DNA from: Trujillonella endophytica
GTDB lineage: Bacteria; Actinomycetota; Actinomycetes; Mycobacteriales; Geodermatophilaceae
NCBI RefSeq assembly: GCF_900110555.1
Contig: NZ_FOEE01000016.1
Span: 32,785 to 96,784, forward strand
Length of the DNA: 64,000 bases
Direction of reading: 5' to 3'
Shown here: in pieces, positions 37,450-46,169 of the stretch
Layout: every line of letters starts with the position of its first letter
Position numbering within the stretch: position 1 is the first letter of the stretch
The notes under the pieces: generated by a model
What the model was told of the DNA's origin: nothing
The model's input: only the letters and a program-made list of their open reading frames with translations
Database searches by the model: none
Made by a program: the position numbers and the translations under genes

Positions 37450-38544
37450 CCGCCGGTACAGCTCCGCGTAGGCGCGGACGGCGTGCGCGATGTCGTAGTC
37501 CTCCGCGGCCCGCTTGTGGCTCAGCTCCACGAGCCGGTCGTATTCCGTCACCGGCAGATCGAGGAGGTGGCGCAGCGCGTCGGACAGTGCCCCGGGGTGG
37601 CGCGGCCGCACGACCTGGAAGTCGTCGACGGCGAACCGCGGTGACCCGCCCACCCGCGTGGTGATCACGGGGGTGCCGCACGCGATGGCCTCCAGCCCGG
37701 CCATCGGCAGCGCCTCGCCGTACGCGCTGGCGATGACCAGGGCCGCCGAGCCCTCCAGCTGCTCCGTCACGTTCGCCACGGGGCCGAGGAGGTCCACCGA
37801 GTCGGTCAGCCCGTACTCGGCGAGCAGCCCGGTCAGCTCGGCGTTCGTACCGTCCACGTTCACGCCCGCGCAGGCCAGCCGCACGTCGGGGTGGGCGCGG
37901 TGCACCTCGCGGAAGGCCCGCAGCAGGGTCGGGTAGTCCTTCATCGGGTTGTACCGCGCCAGCACCAGCAGGCGCCGCGGCCGGGGGCCCTTCTTCGGCA
38001 TCGCCACGACGGGCACCCCGTTGGAGATCGTGCTGCTGCGCCGGCGGGGGTAGCCGCGGCTGCGCATGTACGCCCGGGACTCGTCCGTGCAGGCCACCAC
38101 GGCGTCGAACCGGCGCGACAGCACACCCATCGCCCGGGCGACGACCCGCGTGCGCAGCGGATCACCGTGCGAGTAGCCCGTCGTGTGCACCGTGGAGACC
38201 AGCTTCGGGCCGCCGCGCCGGCGCCGGCCGAGCGCGACCGCCAGGTCGGACTGCAGCAGGTGGGACTGGACGACGTCCGGCCCGATCGCCTCGATCGCCG
38301 CCGAGACGTCGCGCACCAGCCGGTCCAGGCGCCACGACGACCGGGAGACGTCCAGGTACGTGGTGCTGCGGAAGTGCGGCTCCAGCCGGGGCGACAGCAC
38401 GTCGGGGCCCTCGAGGACCAGCAGGTGCACCTCGAGCTCCGGCGGGGCGTGCTCACCGAGGTGCCGGATCAGGGTCTGCCCGCCGCCCTCGCGGGCGTCG
38501 TTGATGACGTGCAGCACCCGCACGGGCGCCCCGCTGGACGTCAC
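37435..38544 (-). CDS. GT4-family glycosyltransferase
   Basis: 369 residues of GT-B fold. N-terminal VLHVINDAREGGGQTLIRHL is the acceptor-domain start. The C-terminal domain has LLVLARYNPMKDYPTLL, then the family motif EALPMAGLEAIACGTPVITT (Glu-x7-Glu). It is cytoplasmic and adds a sugar to the lipid-linked repeat unit; the donor is unknown. The GTG start overlaps the previous GT4 stop (GTGA), so the two are coupled. Tail-to-tail overlap with the polyol-phosphate transferase is 15 bp. Confidence 0.87.
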   Translation of the reverse strand: MTSSGAPVRVLHVINDAREGGGQTLIRHLGEHAPPELEVHLLVLEGPDVLSPRLEPHFRSTTYLDVSRSSWRLDRLVRDVSAAIEAIGPDVVQSHLLQSDLAVALGRRRRGGPKLVSTVHTTGYSHGDPLRTRVVARAMGVLSRRFDAVVACTDESRAYMRSRGYPRRRSSTISNGVPVVAMPKKGPRPRRLLVLARYNPMKDYPTLLRAFREVHRAHPDVRLACAGVNVDGTNAELTGLLAEYGLTDSVDLLGPVANVTEQLEGSAALVIASAYGEALPMAGLEAIACGTPVITTRVGGSPRFAVDDFQVVRPRHPGALSDALRHLLDLPVTEYDRLVELSHKRAAEDYDIAHAVRAYAELYRRLLGR

Positions 38545-39620
38545 AGCTCGGCGGCGACGGCTCGCGCGAAGCGCTCGGGGCCGAACCGGTCGGTGGTCAG
38601 CCGGCTGACCTCCTCCGCCTTCCACTCGGCGGCGCGGGCGACGCCCAGCGCGCGGAGCAGGGAGCCGACGGTCTGCTCCTCGAACAGCACCCCGGTCTCC
38701 TCGTGGACGACGGTGTCCCGCGCGCCGCCGCGGCCGAAGGCGACCACCGGGGTGCCGCAGGCCATCGCCTCCACCGGCACGATGCCGAAGTCGTCCTCGC
38801 TGGGGAACACCAGCGCCGCCGACCGCGCGTACAGGTCGCGGAGCTCCGCGCCGGACTTCCAGCCCAGGAAGCGGACGTTCGGCGGCGCCACGGCCTCCAG
38901 GCGCTCGCGGTCCCGCCCGTCCCCGACGACGGTCAGCGTCGCCTCGGGCAGCTCCCGGAACGCGTCCAGGACCAGCGACAGCTGCTTGTACGGCTCGACG
39001 ATCCGGCCGACGAAGAGGAAGGAGTCGGGGTCCCGCTCGGGAGGCATCTCGGGGAGGCAGAACGTGGCGGCGTCGTACGGCGGCGCGATCACCGTGACGC
39101 TCAGCCGCTCGTAGTACCGCTGGACCCGGGCCTTCACGGCCGTGCTGGGGGCGATGAAGCAGTCGGCGGTGCGGCTGGCACGGGAGTCGACGCGGCGGAA
39201 GTAGCCGTGGGTCAGGGTGACGCCGAGCCGCTCGAGGCGCGGGCCGAAGTTGCGGTACTGCTGCGTGCCCGACCAGGCCTGGCGCAGCGGCGAGTGGCAG
39301 TAGACGACCTTCCGGCCGGTGCAGGGGATGTGGTGGGCGAACGCGTAGCTGGAGGCCAGCAGATCGCCCTCGACGACGGTGCCCTGGGTGAGCCACGGGA
39401 GGACCGGCGCCATACCGCGGGCGACCTTCTCGTTGCACTGCGCGGGTAGCACGGTCCGGTGCCGGCCCCGGCTCATCTCGGCGAGGACCTCCGGCCGGCC
39501 GGCCATCGCGATGAGGTCAGGGGAGTCGAGAACGTCCATGCACAGGGCACGGGTGACCAGCTCCGCGCCACCGAAGTGGAACGCGTAGTCGTGCGAGACG
39601 GACCATGTCGTCTGCGCCAA
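38541..39620 (-). CDS. GT4-family glycosyltransferase (WbaZ-like)
   Basis: 359 residues. It begins SVSHDYAFHFGGAELVTRAL, a mannosyltransferase-like head. VYCHSPLRQAW, CFIAPSTAVKARVQRYY, SFLFVGRIVEPYKQLSLVLD and FPSEDDFGIVPVEAMACGTPVVA complete the GT4 signature (Glu-x7-Glu). The head resembles WbaZ/PimB-like mannosyltransferases, so mannose is a plausible donor. The TTG start at 39620 is inferred from homology and a CTGGGGTGAG site; no better ATG or GTG is nearby. A CCCGATCGGGGG site lies 94 bp upstream. Confidence 0.87.
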   Translation of the reverse strand: MAQTTWSVSHDYAFHFGGAELVTRALCMDVLDSPDLIAMAGRPEVLAEMSRGRHRTVLPAQCNEKVARGMAPVLPWLTQGTVVEGDLLASSYAFAHHIPCTGRKVVYCHSPLRQAWSGTQQYRNFGPRLERLGVTLTHGYFRRVDSRASRTADCFIAPSTAVKARVQRYYERLSVTVIAPPYDAATFCLPEMPPERDPDSFLFVGRIVEPYKQLSLVLDAFRELPEATLTVVGDGRDRERLEAVAPPNVRFLGWKSGAELRDLYARSAALVFPSEDDFGIVPVEAMACGTPVVAFGRGGARDTVVHEETGVLFEEQTVGSLLRALGVARAAEWKAEEVSRLTTDRFGPERFARAVAAEL

Positions 39621-39668
39621 GACTCACCCCAGAGTTCCTCCTCGAGCGGCACGTACTGACGCGTGAAC

Positions 39669-39725
39669 GTAGGGGGGAAGTCGAATGACGCTGCGCTGAA
39701 CAGCGGATTTACACCCGATCGGGGG
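39669..39725. promoter_or_regulatory. CCCGATCGGGGG site 3 plus GTAGGGGGG element upstream of GT4 operon
   Basis: The exact 12-base motif is at 39714-39725, overlapping the end of the polymerase gene. About 35 bp closer to the GT4 start is ACGTAGGGGGGAAG (39668-39680), which resembles sites at 25156 and 51536. This is a candidate promoter region for the two GT4 genes. Confidence 0.35.
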
Positions 39726-41181
39726 ATGCGCTCCGCCGCCTCGCCGTCGCCGGCATCGGGGCGGTCAGGCAGGCCGCGATGCCCAGGAGGGTGAGGCTGC
39801 CCGGGAGGGACAGCGTGACGTTGCCCAGCAGCATGGTCACCGGCAGCGCCGCGGCCAGCGCGCCCCACGCGTGGAAGGGGGGCCCGAGGAACAGCGAGCG
39901 GACGAAGGCCAGGCCGGCCACCGTGAACAGCGCGGCGATCAGCAGGATGCCGAACACCGCCCCGTGCGCCTGGAGGATGTCCAGGTAGTTGGAGTCGGCG
40001 ATCCGCGGCCCGCTGAGCAGCTGCCCCTGGGCCCGCGCGCCCGACCCGGTGCTGCCCAGGCCCTTGCCCAGCGGATCGCTCAGCACGTAGGGCAGGGCGT
40101 CGCCGTAGATGTCGAGCCGGGCCAGGAAGCTGGTGTCGGTGTCGGTGTCGGTCAGCGACGTCAGCCGGTTCCAGATCTTCTCGCCGATGTCGGGCAGGAA
40201 GAGGGCGATGGCGCCGATCCCGGCCCCCGCGAACACCACGAGGGGGGCCAGCTTGATCCGCCGGGTCAGCACGAAGATCACCAGCACGACGGCGGCCGTG
40301 AGCCACTGCGCCCGCACGCTGGTGATGGCGAGCGCGAACACCCCGAGCAGGACGCCGAGGCGGCCCCACAGCGTCTTGTCCGCGTTGAGCTGCGTGAAGA
40401 TGAGGAACACCAGCAGCGCGGCGAGGACGTAGGGCGCGTTCACCGTGCCCCAGGGGCGGATGCCGAAGGCATAGGGAACGCCGAACGAGCTGCCCAGCCA
40501 CTCGGCCAGCGGGAACGCCGACCGGAGCCAGAAGACGTCCCAGGCCGGGGCGAACACCCACTGGACGATCGCGTAGGCGCTCACCACGGGCAGCGCCCAG
40601 CGGGCGAACCGCAGCACCACGGCGACCACGCGGTCCACCGACGAGCTCAGGCACACCGCCAGCGCGGCCCCGAGCGGCGCGATCGTCTGGACGGCGGACA
40701 CGAGCGCGGGCGCCAGGCCGTTGAGGACCAGGCCCACGAGGGCGGCGACCGGGATCGCCACGAGCGCCGGCAGCACGAAGACCAGCAGGGGGGTGGGCAG
40801 CCTGGTCCGACCCCGCAGGCAGGCCAGCCCCAGGACGATCGAGCAGGCCGCCGCCGTGGCGAGCGTCAGGCTGGCCGGGTTGAAGATGCTGCTGCGCCAG
40901 TCGGCCACCCGGTGGATCAGCGGGGCCATGGTCCACAGCCACAGCACGATCTCCAGCGCGACCTCGAAGCGCCGGACCGAGATCTGCCAGACGACGAGGC
41001 CGAGGCTCAGCACCAGGAACGCGGGGTCGGTGAGCGTGGCCCCGGTCAGGTAGGCGAGGGCCAGCGACACGACGGCCAGGCCGGCGGCCAGCAGCGTCCC
41101 GTTGCTCTGCCAGGAACGGACGGCGGTGCGGTCGGCGTCGAGGTCCGGAGTCCCGGGCGCGTCGACGGCCGCCGCCGGCAC
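39709..41181 (-). CDS. O-antigen ligase/Wzy-like polymerase, copy 1
   Basis: 490 residues with about twelve hydrophobic segments. The large extracytoplasmic loop carries a Wzy_C-type region (around LGSTGSGARAQGQLLSGPRIADSN) followed by YLDILQAHGAVFGILLIAAL, typical of O-antigen ligase/polymerase proteins. It would polymerise repeat units on the outer side of the membrane. GTG 41181 is an assumed start and upstream ribosome binding is weak. It is leftward and convergent in sense with no overlap to the GT4 gene (88-bp gap), and divergent from the acyltransferase at 41410. Confidence 0.82.
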   Translation of the reverse strand: MPAAAVDAPGTPDLDADRTAVRSWQSNGTLLAAGLAVVSLALAYLTGATLTDPAFLVLSLGLVVWQISVRRFEVALEIVLWLWTMAPLIHRVADWRSSIFNPASLTLATAAACSIVLGLACLRGRTRLPTPLLVFVLPALVAIPVAALVGLVLNGLAPALVSAVQTIAPLGAALAVCLSSSVDRVVAVVLRFARWALPVVSAYAIVQWVFAPAWDVFWLRSAFPLAEWLGSSFGVPYAFGIRPWGTVNAPYVLAALLVFLIFTQLNADKTLWGRLGVLLGVFALAITSVRAQWLTAAVVLVIFVLTRRIKLAPLVVFAGAGIGAIALFLPDIGEKIWNRLTSLTDTDTDTSFLARLDIYGDALPYVLSDPLGKGLGSTGSGARAQGQLLSGPRIADSNYLDILQAHGAVFGILLIAALFTVAGLAFVRSLFLGPPFHAWGALAAALPVTMLLGNVTLSLPGSLTLLGIAACLTAPMPATARRRSASPDRV

Positions 41182-41409
41182 CTCGGGGGACAGCGTGGAC
41201 AGGACCGCTCCTGGGTGGGTCGGGGACGAGAGACGCGCGCGGTCTGTCGGCCGTGCTGGACGGCGAGGGGACGCCGGCGGATCAGTGTCCTACGCGGTCG
41301 GTCCCCCGGGACCTCCCGCGGCCCACGTTCACCCTCGGGAGGGACCGGCGCGTACCGATTTCCCGCGCTGTACAGGGGACTTCGGCCCTGGTGCCATACG
41401 GTGCCGCGC

Positions 41410-42585
41410 ATGCGAGCCCCGACCGCTGCGCCGCGCTCGATCGCGGTCGACGTGGCCCGCGGCCTCGCCGTCGTCGGGGTGGTCTTCAACCACACGCTGG
41501 TCGGCCTCTACCTGTCCGACGTCCTGACCGTCGACTCGCCGCTCACCACGGTGAACGGGGCGCTGTACCTGTTCCGGATGGCCTCGCTGGCCCTGCTGCT
41601 CGGGTTGTTCGTCCCGGGCGGGATCGCCAAGCGGGGCACGGCCGGCTACCTGCGGGCCCGGCTGCCCCTGCTGCTGTGGCTCTACCTCGTCTGGCACCTC
41701 GTGCAGGGCGTCGTCCAGATCGGCGCGAGCGGGGTGCGCAACGGCTCCACCGGCTGGGCCGATCTGCTGCGGTTCTGGGTGCCGCTCGCGCAGCTGTGGT
41801 TCCTGCCCTTCCTCGCCGCGGTCACCGTGCTCCTTCCGCTGCTGCGCCCCTGGGAGCGCAGCAGCCGCGGCCGGATCGCCCTCGCGGCGACCGTCGTGCT
41901 GACCGTGCTCCTCTGGGGCTGGCTGCCGAGCATCGCCGGCCTGCACGGCCTGGCCCTGATCGGTTTCGTGGCCGTCGGGTCGGCCGTCGGGCTGCCCCGG
42001 ATGCGCGCCCTGCTCGACGGCAGCCCGGCGGTCTGGGCGGCCGCCGGCGCCGCCGGCCTGGCGCTGCTGATCGCCGTCCTCCAGTTGCCGGTCGAGGCCG
42101 GGACCCTCGACAACGGCGGGGTCGGCCTGCCCGTGCAGCTCACCAGCGCGGTGGGCGCCGCGGCCGGCGTCGTCCTGCTGCTCGCGGCCTCGGCGCTGCT
42201 GGCGCGGGTGCCGCACGTCTCCCGGCTGCTGGCCTACCTCGGCCGGCACACCCTGGAGATCTACCTGGCGCACATCCTCGTCGTCGCCACGCTGCGGATC
42301 GTGCTGCAGCAGGGCCTGGGGATCGACGGCCTCGCCGTCCACCTGGTGCTCGCCGTCGTCCTCGGCGTGGGCCTGCCGCTGATCGCCGCGGCGATCGCCC
42401 CCCGGCTGCGCCTGGGCTGGCTGTTCGACACGCCCCGCTGGCTGCGCGGGCTCGTGGCGGCGCGGTCAGCCCGGGGGAGCGAGCTCCCCGCCCTCGCGGC
42501 GGCGGACGTCGACCACGTGCCCGGTCCAGTTGCCGACGAGGACGTCGAGCGAGGTCTGCGCGACCACGTTCGACGCGAGCAGTGA
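41410..42585 (+). CDS. acyltransferase-3 family membrane protein
   Basis: 391 residues, about ten membrane segments. The head SIAVDVARGLAVVGVVFNHT contains the family His, followed by YLFRMASLALLLGLFVPGG and LAYLGRHTLEIYLAHILVV. It resembles OafA-type or opgC-like acyltransferases without an SGNH domain. It probably O-acylates the exopolysaccharide. The last roughly 40 residues (from about SARGSELPAL) are the antisense read-through of the convergent cytidylyltransferase gene, so the tail is low-complexity and acidic. The convergent overlap is 120 bp, unusually long. The ATG at 41410 is preferred; a GTG nine bases upstream is possible. Confidence 0.82.
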   Translation: MRAPTAAPRSIAVDVARGLAVVGVVFNHTLVGLYLSDVLTVDSPLTTVNGALYLFRMASLALLLGLFVPGGIAKRGTAGYLRARLPLLLWLYLVWHLVQGVVQIGASGVRNGSTGWADLLRFWVPLAQLWFLPFLAAVTVLLPLLRPWERSSRGRIALAATVVLTVLLWGWLPSIAGLHGLALIGFVAVGSAVGLPRMRALLDGSPAVWAAAGAAGLALLIAVLQLPVEAGTLDNGGVGLPVQLTSAVGAAAGVVLLLAASALLARVPHVSRLLAYLGRHTLEIYLAHILVVATLRIVLQQGLGIDGLAVHLVLAVVLGVGLPLIAAAIAPRLRLGWLFDTPRWLRGLVAARSARGSELPALAAADVDHVPGPVADEDVERGLRDHVRREQ

Positions 42586-43875
42586 GCCCTCCGGCTCCTC
42601 GCCGAACGCCTTGGTGCGCATCGGGGTCGCCGTCCGCTCGGGGTTGACGCAGTTGACCCGGATGCCGTCGTCGGCCCACTCGTCGGCCAGGGCCTGGGTG
42701 AGGTTCACGACCGCGGCCTTCGCCGAGGAGTAGAGGCTGTAGCCGGCCCGGCCGCGGGTGTAGGAGCTCGAGGTGAACAGCAGCAGCGAGCCGCGGCTCT
42801 TCCGCAGGTGCGGGTGGAACACCTGCGCGATGTGGATCGGCGCGAGGTAGTTGACCTCGGTGGCGAGGTGCACGTCCTCCTCGCTGGTCGCCGCCAGCTC
42901 GCCACGAGGCAGGACGCCGGCGCAGTTGACGACGTAGTCGACGCCGCCGGTGGCCGCCAGCACCTCGCGGCAGGCGGCGACGACGTCGGCGCGGCGCTCC
43001 ACGTGCGTGCCGGTCAGGCCGCGGCTGAAGGACATCACCCGGGCGCCGTGGGACTCGGCCAGCGAGGCGATGTCGGCGCCGATGCCGTACGAGCCGCCGA
43101 AGACGACGACGGTCCGGCCGGTGAGCGAGGCCCGGTACTCGGCGTCGCGCAGCGGCTCGGGCGGTGCCGAGGTCTCCAGCTGGAACAACCGGTCGGCGAG
43201 GTAGACGTCGATGGGCTCGGTGACCTTGATGTTGCGGCCCTCGCCGGCCACCACCCCGATCGGCACCTCGGGCAGGTAGCGGAGCACGACCGTGCAGTCG
43301 TCGGTGGCCTCGAAGCCGGGGTCCGCCGCGGCGAGTGCGTACGCCTCGCGCAGCACCGACAGCCGGAAGCACTGCGGCGTCTGGCCGCGGCGGAGCAGGT
43401 CGCGCCGCGGCACCGCCTCGATCGTCCGGCCGCTCGGGTCGACCTGGATGATCGTGTCGGCGGAGGGGATCGCGACGTCGACGGCGTCGTAGTGCTCGAG
43501 CGCCGCGACGCAGTCGGTGAGGATCCGCTGGCTCACCAGCGGGCGGACGGCGTCGTGGAGGATGACGTTGCACTCCTCGGCGCCCAGCGCGTCCAGGGCC
43601 CGACGGGTCGTGGCGCTGCGGGTCTCGGCGCCCTCCAGCACCCGGGTCACCTTCGGGTAGGCGCCGCCGCGCAGCACCGCGTGGACGGCGTCCAGGTGCC
43701 CCGGCGCCATGAGGATGACGATCTCGTCGATGACCGGCGACGTCTGCAGCGCGGCGATCGTGTGCTCGATGATCGGGCGCCCGGCGATCTTGATCAGCTG
43801 CTTGGGGATCGAGAGGCCCACCCGGACCCCGGAGCCGCCCGCCAGGACCACGGCCACGTTGCGACGTCGGGGCAT
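42466..43875 (-). CDS. fused cytidylyltransferase / SDR reductase, probable CDP-ribitol synthase (Bcs1-like)
   Basis: 469 residues. The N-terminal half (about 1-235) is an IspD/TarI-type cytidylyltransferase: VVLAGGSGVRVGLSIPKQL, EIVILMAP, NVILHDAVRPLV, RRGQTPQCFRL, DDCTVVLR. The C-terminal half is a short-chain reductase: VFGGSYGIGADIAS, NCAGVL and YSLYSSAKAAVVN (Tyr-x3-Lys). This order and length match Haemophilus Bcs1/Acs1, which reduces ribulose-5-phosphate and makes CDP-ribitol. A role with the polyol-phosphate transferase at 36274 is inferred. Substrate is by family only; the N-terminal half alone could be mistaken for IspD. The start ATG follows an MPRRRNVAVVLAGG head. Confidence 0.85.
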   Translation of the reverse strand: MPRRRNVAVVLAGGSGVRVGLSIPKQLIKIAGRPIIEHTIAALQTSPVIDEIVILMAPGHLDAVHAVLRGGAYPKVTRVLEGAETRSATTRRALDALGAEECNVILHDAVRPLVSQRILTDCVAALEHYDAVDVAIPSADTIIQVDPSGRTIEAVPRRDLLRRGQTPQCFRLSVLREAYALAAADPGFEATDDCTVVLRYLPEVPIGVVAGEGRNIKVTEPIDVYLADRLFQLETSAPPEPLRDAEYRASLTGRTVVVFGGSYGIGADIASLAESHGARVMSFSRGLTGTHVERRADVVAACREVLAATGGVDYVVNCAGVLPRGELAATSEEDVHLATEVNYLAPIHIAQVFHPHLRKSRGSLLLFTSSSYTRGRAGYSLYSSAKAAVVNLTQALADEWADDGIRVNCVNPERTATPMRTKAFGEEPEGSLLASNVVAQTSLDVLVGNWTGHVVDVRRREGGELAPPG

Positions 43876-43953
43876 CCGCGCAGGATAGGGCCGGGAATCG
43901 AGCCGCCGACCCGCTCGACCGCGGCTGTCGCCCGGTCGGGTGAGGGGGAGGTC

Positions 43954-44559
43954 TCAGGCGGGGACCGGAGCCGCCAGCCGGCTGCGGACGCTGGTGAAGA
44001 GGACGGCGGCCAGCGGCCGGAGGGCACGGTCGATCCGAGCCGCGACGTCGGCGTGGACGGCGGCCCGCTGTCCCATCGGGTCGGCGATGTCGTCGGCGGG
44101 TCCGGCCTGCCGTCGGGCGCGTGCGGCGTCCAGGCGGCGGCCGAGCTCGCGGGCCCGCTCGTCGACGGGCGTGAGGCCCAGCCCGGACAGGTCGGCGAGG
44201 CCGGCCAGGTCGGCGGCCTCGGCCAGCGTGAAGGTCCGGCGCAGCCCGCGCGGGTTCAGTCCCAGGACCGCCTCGCGGTGGCCGCGCGTCATGGTCAGCA
44301 CCAGGTCGGCGGAGGCGGCGAGCTCGGCGGTCAGTCGCCGGGCACGGAACTCCGCGGCGTCGCCACCGAGGGTGTGCAGCGCCCGGGAGCTGTGCGGCTC
44401 GATGCGCGAGCCGGGAGTCGCCTGGACGCCGGCGCTGCGCACCTCGATCCGCTCGAGCTCCGGGCTGTCGCCCAGCGCCCGCGACGCCTGGGCGAGCGTC
44501 AGGCGCTCGGCGACGGGGGATCGGCAGATGTTGCCCGTGCAGACGAAGAGGAGGCGCAC
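43954..44559 (-). CDS. low-molecular-weight protein-tyrosine phosphatase, copy 2
   Basis: 201 residues. The active-site loop CTGNICRS begins at Cys7 and the acid Asp is in DIADPMGQRA near residue 165. It has the same extended form as the copy at 28641, with an RRTFTLAEAADLAGL segment between. It may dephosphorylate either tyrosine kinase. The GTG at 44559 is chosen because it places the loop at the usual distance from the N-terminus; further open codons upstream are not homologous. Confidence 0.87.
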   Translation of the reverse strand: MRLLFVCTGNICRSPVAERLTLAQASRALGDSPELERIEVRSAGVQATPGSRIEPHSSRALHTLGGDAAEFRARRLTAELAASADLVLTMTRGHREAVLGLNPRGLRRTFTLAEAADLAGLADLSGLGLTPVDERARELGRRLDAARARRQAGPADDIADPMGQRAAVHADVAARIDRALRPLAAVLFTSVRSRLAAPVPA

Positions 44560-44645
44560 CAGCGGACCGTAGGACGCGCCGGGGCTCCGGCCGCCCGTGT
44601 CCGCCACATCCCTCACCCCAGCGGGGGAGGTGGCACGCCCGGTCG

Positions 44646-44822
44646 TCAGTGGGAGCCGGCCACGGGCCGCAGGGCGCTGCGGTCGAGTTCGGCTTCCAGG
44701 CCGGCGAACCGCGACTCCGGCGAGGAGCGACGGTCCGCGGTCGAGATCATCTTCCCGATCAGCACTCCCATGGCGGGTGCGGTGAGCAACCAGGCCAGGC
44801 CGACGAACACGAAGAGGTACAC
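44646..44822 (-). CDS. small single-pass membrane protein (58 aa), ADRR-module family
   Basis: GTG start preceded by AAAGGAC. One N-terminal helix (VYLFVFVGLAWLLTAPAMGV) is followed by LIGKMISTADRRS and an acidic tail rich in Glu and Leu. It matches the layout of the protein at 25178 and the N-terminus of the protein at 45280. Function unknown; it is missed by a length cutoff. Confidence 0.58.
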   Translation of the reverse strand: MYLFVFVGLAWLLTAPAMGVLIGKMISTADRRSSPESRFAGLEAELDRSALRPVAGSH

Positions 44823-45279
44823 ACGTCCTTTCTAGGGGCGGAACCTGCGCTCTCCAGCCGAATCCCTGGGCATTTCCTGCCGAACGGCTTGTCGACATCC
44901 GGGTGATCGACTGCCCACCGCCTCGCTCGTCACACCGGGATCACCAGCCTCACCAGCGGGACCGTTCCGTCACGGGACGCCGTCATCCGGCGTCGTCGCG
45001 CCGAGGTCCTGAGGGGTGAGCGAGAAGTGTCCGGATCACTCAGCCGACCGTTTCCCCGTCGGCCGGCCCACGGGTACGGAACGCATGGACGTGTCCTACG
45101 TGGCGAACGGGTGGCTGACCTTCGACCTGTTGCTCCTGGTGACGACCATCGGCGCCGTCGTCCGGGGCTCCGACGCGCACTGACGTCCGTCATCCATTCG
45201 GTGGACGTCCGCGCCCCGGGTCACCCGTTCGTGTGACCGCGTGGTCACGACCGGCCCCTGACCTGCCGATGACGCTGGC
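44823..45279. other. 457-bp region without a confident gene
   Basis: This gap lies between the small leftward gene and the rightward membrane-protein gene, so it should contain promoters for both. It is more varied in base composition than its neighbours. I see one possible 32-residue frame (45085-45183) and no strong hairpin. Confidence 0.5.
45085..45183 (+). CDS. possible 32-residue membrane peptide
   Basis: ATG to TGA gives a hydrophobic stretch (LTFDLLLLVTTIGAVV) with short polar ends. The ribosome site (GGTACGGA) is weak and there is no homology support. It is listed because nothing else occupies this region. Confidence 0.22.
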   Translation: MDVSYVANGWLTFDLLLLVTTIGAVVRGSDAH

Positions 45280-46140
45280 GTGTGGTTCTGGATCGCCGTC
45301 GGTCTCGTCGCCTGGATGCTGCTCGCCGTGCTGGTGGCCGTCGTACTCGGTCGAGGCATCCGCCTGGCAGACCAGCGCACCGCCGGCACCGGCGCGGACC
45401 GGACGCCGGTGCCGGCGCTGCGCCCGGCCCGTCGGCGCATCCCCCTCCCGCCGATCGGCATGGCGCTCGCCGGCACCGCGGTCGCCCTGGAGTCGATCGG
45501 CTTCGTCCTTCGCCTGAACGGCGCGACCGGTCCCACCGCCCACGCCCTCTCGATGGACGCCCCCTATTCCGTGCCGCGCCTGTTCGTGGCCGCGGTGTTC
45601 ACCGTGGCCGCCGTCGCCGCCCTCTCCGCGGCCTCCCGGATCCCCGGCCGCCGCGCGTGGTGGCTGTCCGTCGGACTCGTCGCCGGCGTCATCGCCGCCG
45701 TCAAGACCGGCAGCACCGTCCACGCCGGCGCCATGAGCTCCCTCGGCGACGCGCTGGGTTCGGCCCAGGCCGGCGTGCTCAGCATCTCCATCGCCGGGGC
45801 GGTCATCGCCACCCTCGCCTTCATCAGCCGCGCCGAGCGTCGCGACCGGCGCCGGGTGCTCTCCTGCCTGGCCGCCTACGCCTTCGCGTCGGTCGTGCTC
45901 TCCGGCGTCTCGAACGTCGCGCCCGGGCAGCTGGCGATCACCGCCACCTTCCTCGAGGAGTCCGGCGAGGCGCTGGCCGGCGTCGCGTTCCTCGTCGCCG
46001 TCCTCGTGGGTGTCGCGCCGCGCCTGGTGCTTCCCGCGTCCTGGCCGGTGCGCCGGCAGGCCGACGCGCACACCATCGAGGTCGCGACCGACCCGCTACG
46101 GGGTCAGCGCGGCGCTGGGCGGTCGTCGGCGTCCGATTGA
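45280..46140 (+). CDS. polytopic membrane protein with N-terminal ADRR-like module
   Basis: 286 residues. The first 34 (VWFWIAVGLVAWMLLAVLVA, then VVLGRGIRLADQR) match the small membrane proteins at 25178 and 44646. A basic Pro-rich linker follows, then six or so further hydrophobic segments to about residue 265 and a charged tail. No enzyme motif is seen. The GTG at 45280 is supported by the module alignment. The position between the two polysaccharide blocks may be incidental. Function unknown. Confidence 0.62.
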   Translation: MWFWIAVGLVAWMLLAVLVAVVLGRGIRLADQRTAGTGADRTPVPALRPARRRIPLPPIGMALAGTAVALESIGFVLRLNGATGPTAHALSMDAPYSVPRLFVAAVFTVAAVAALSAASRIPGRRAWWLSVGLVAGVIAAVKTGSTVHAGAMSSLGDALGSAQAGVLSISIAGAVIATLAFISRAERRDRRRVLSCLAAYAFASVVLSGVSNVAPGQLAITATFLEESGEALAGVAFLVAVLVGVAPRLVLPASWPVRRQADAHTIEVATDPLRGQRGAGRSSASD

Positions 46141-46169
46141 TGACGGCGGCCCGTCGTCACCGCCTCGGC

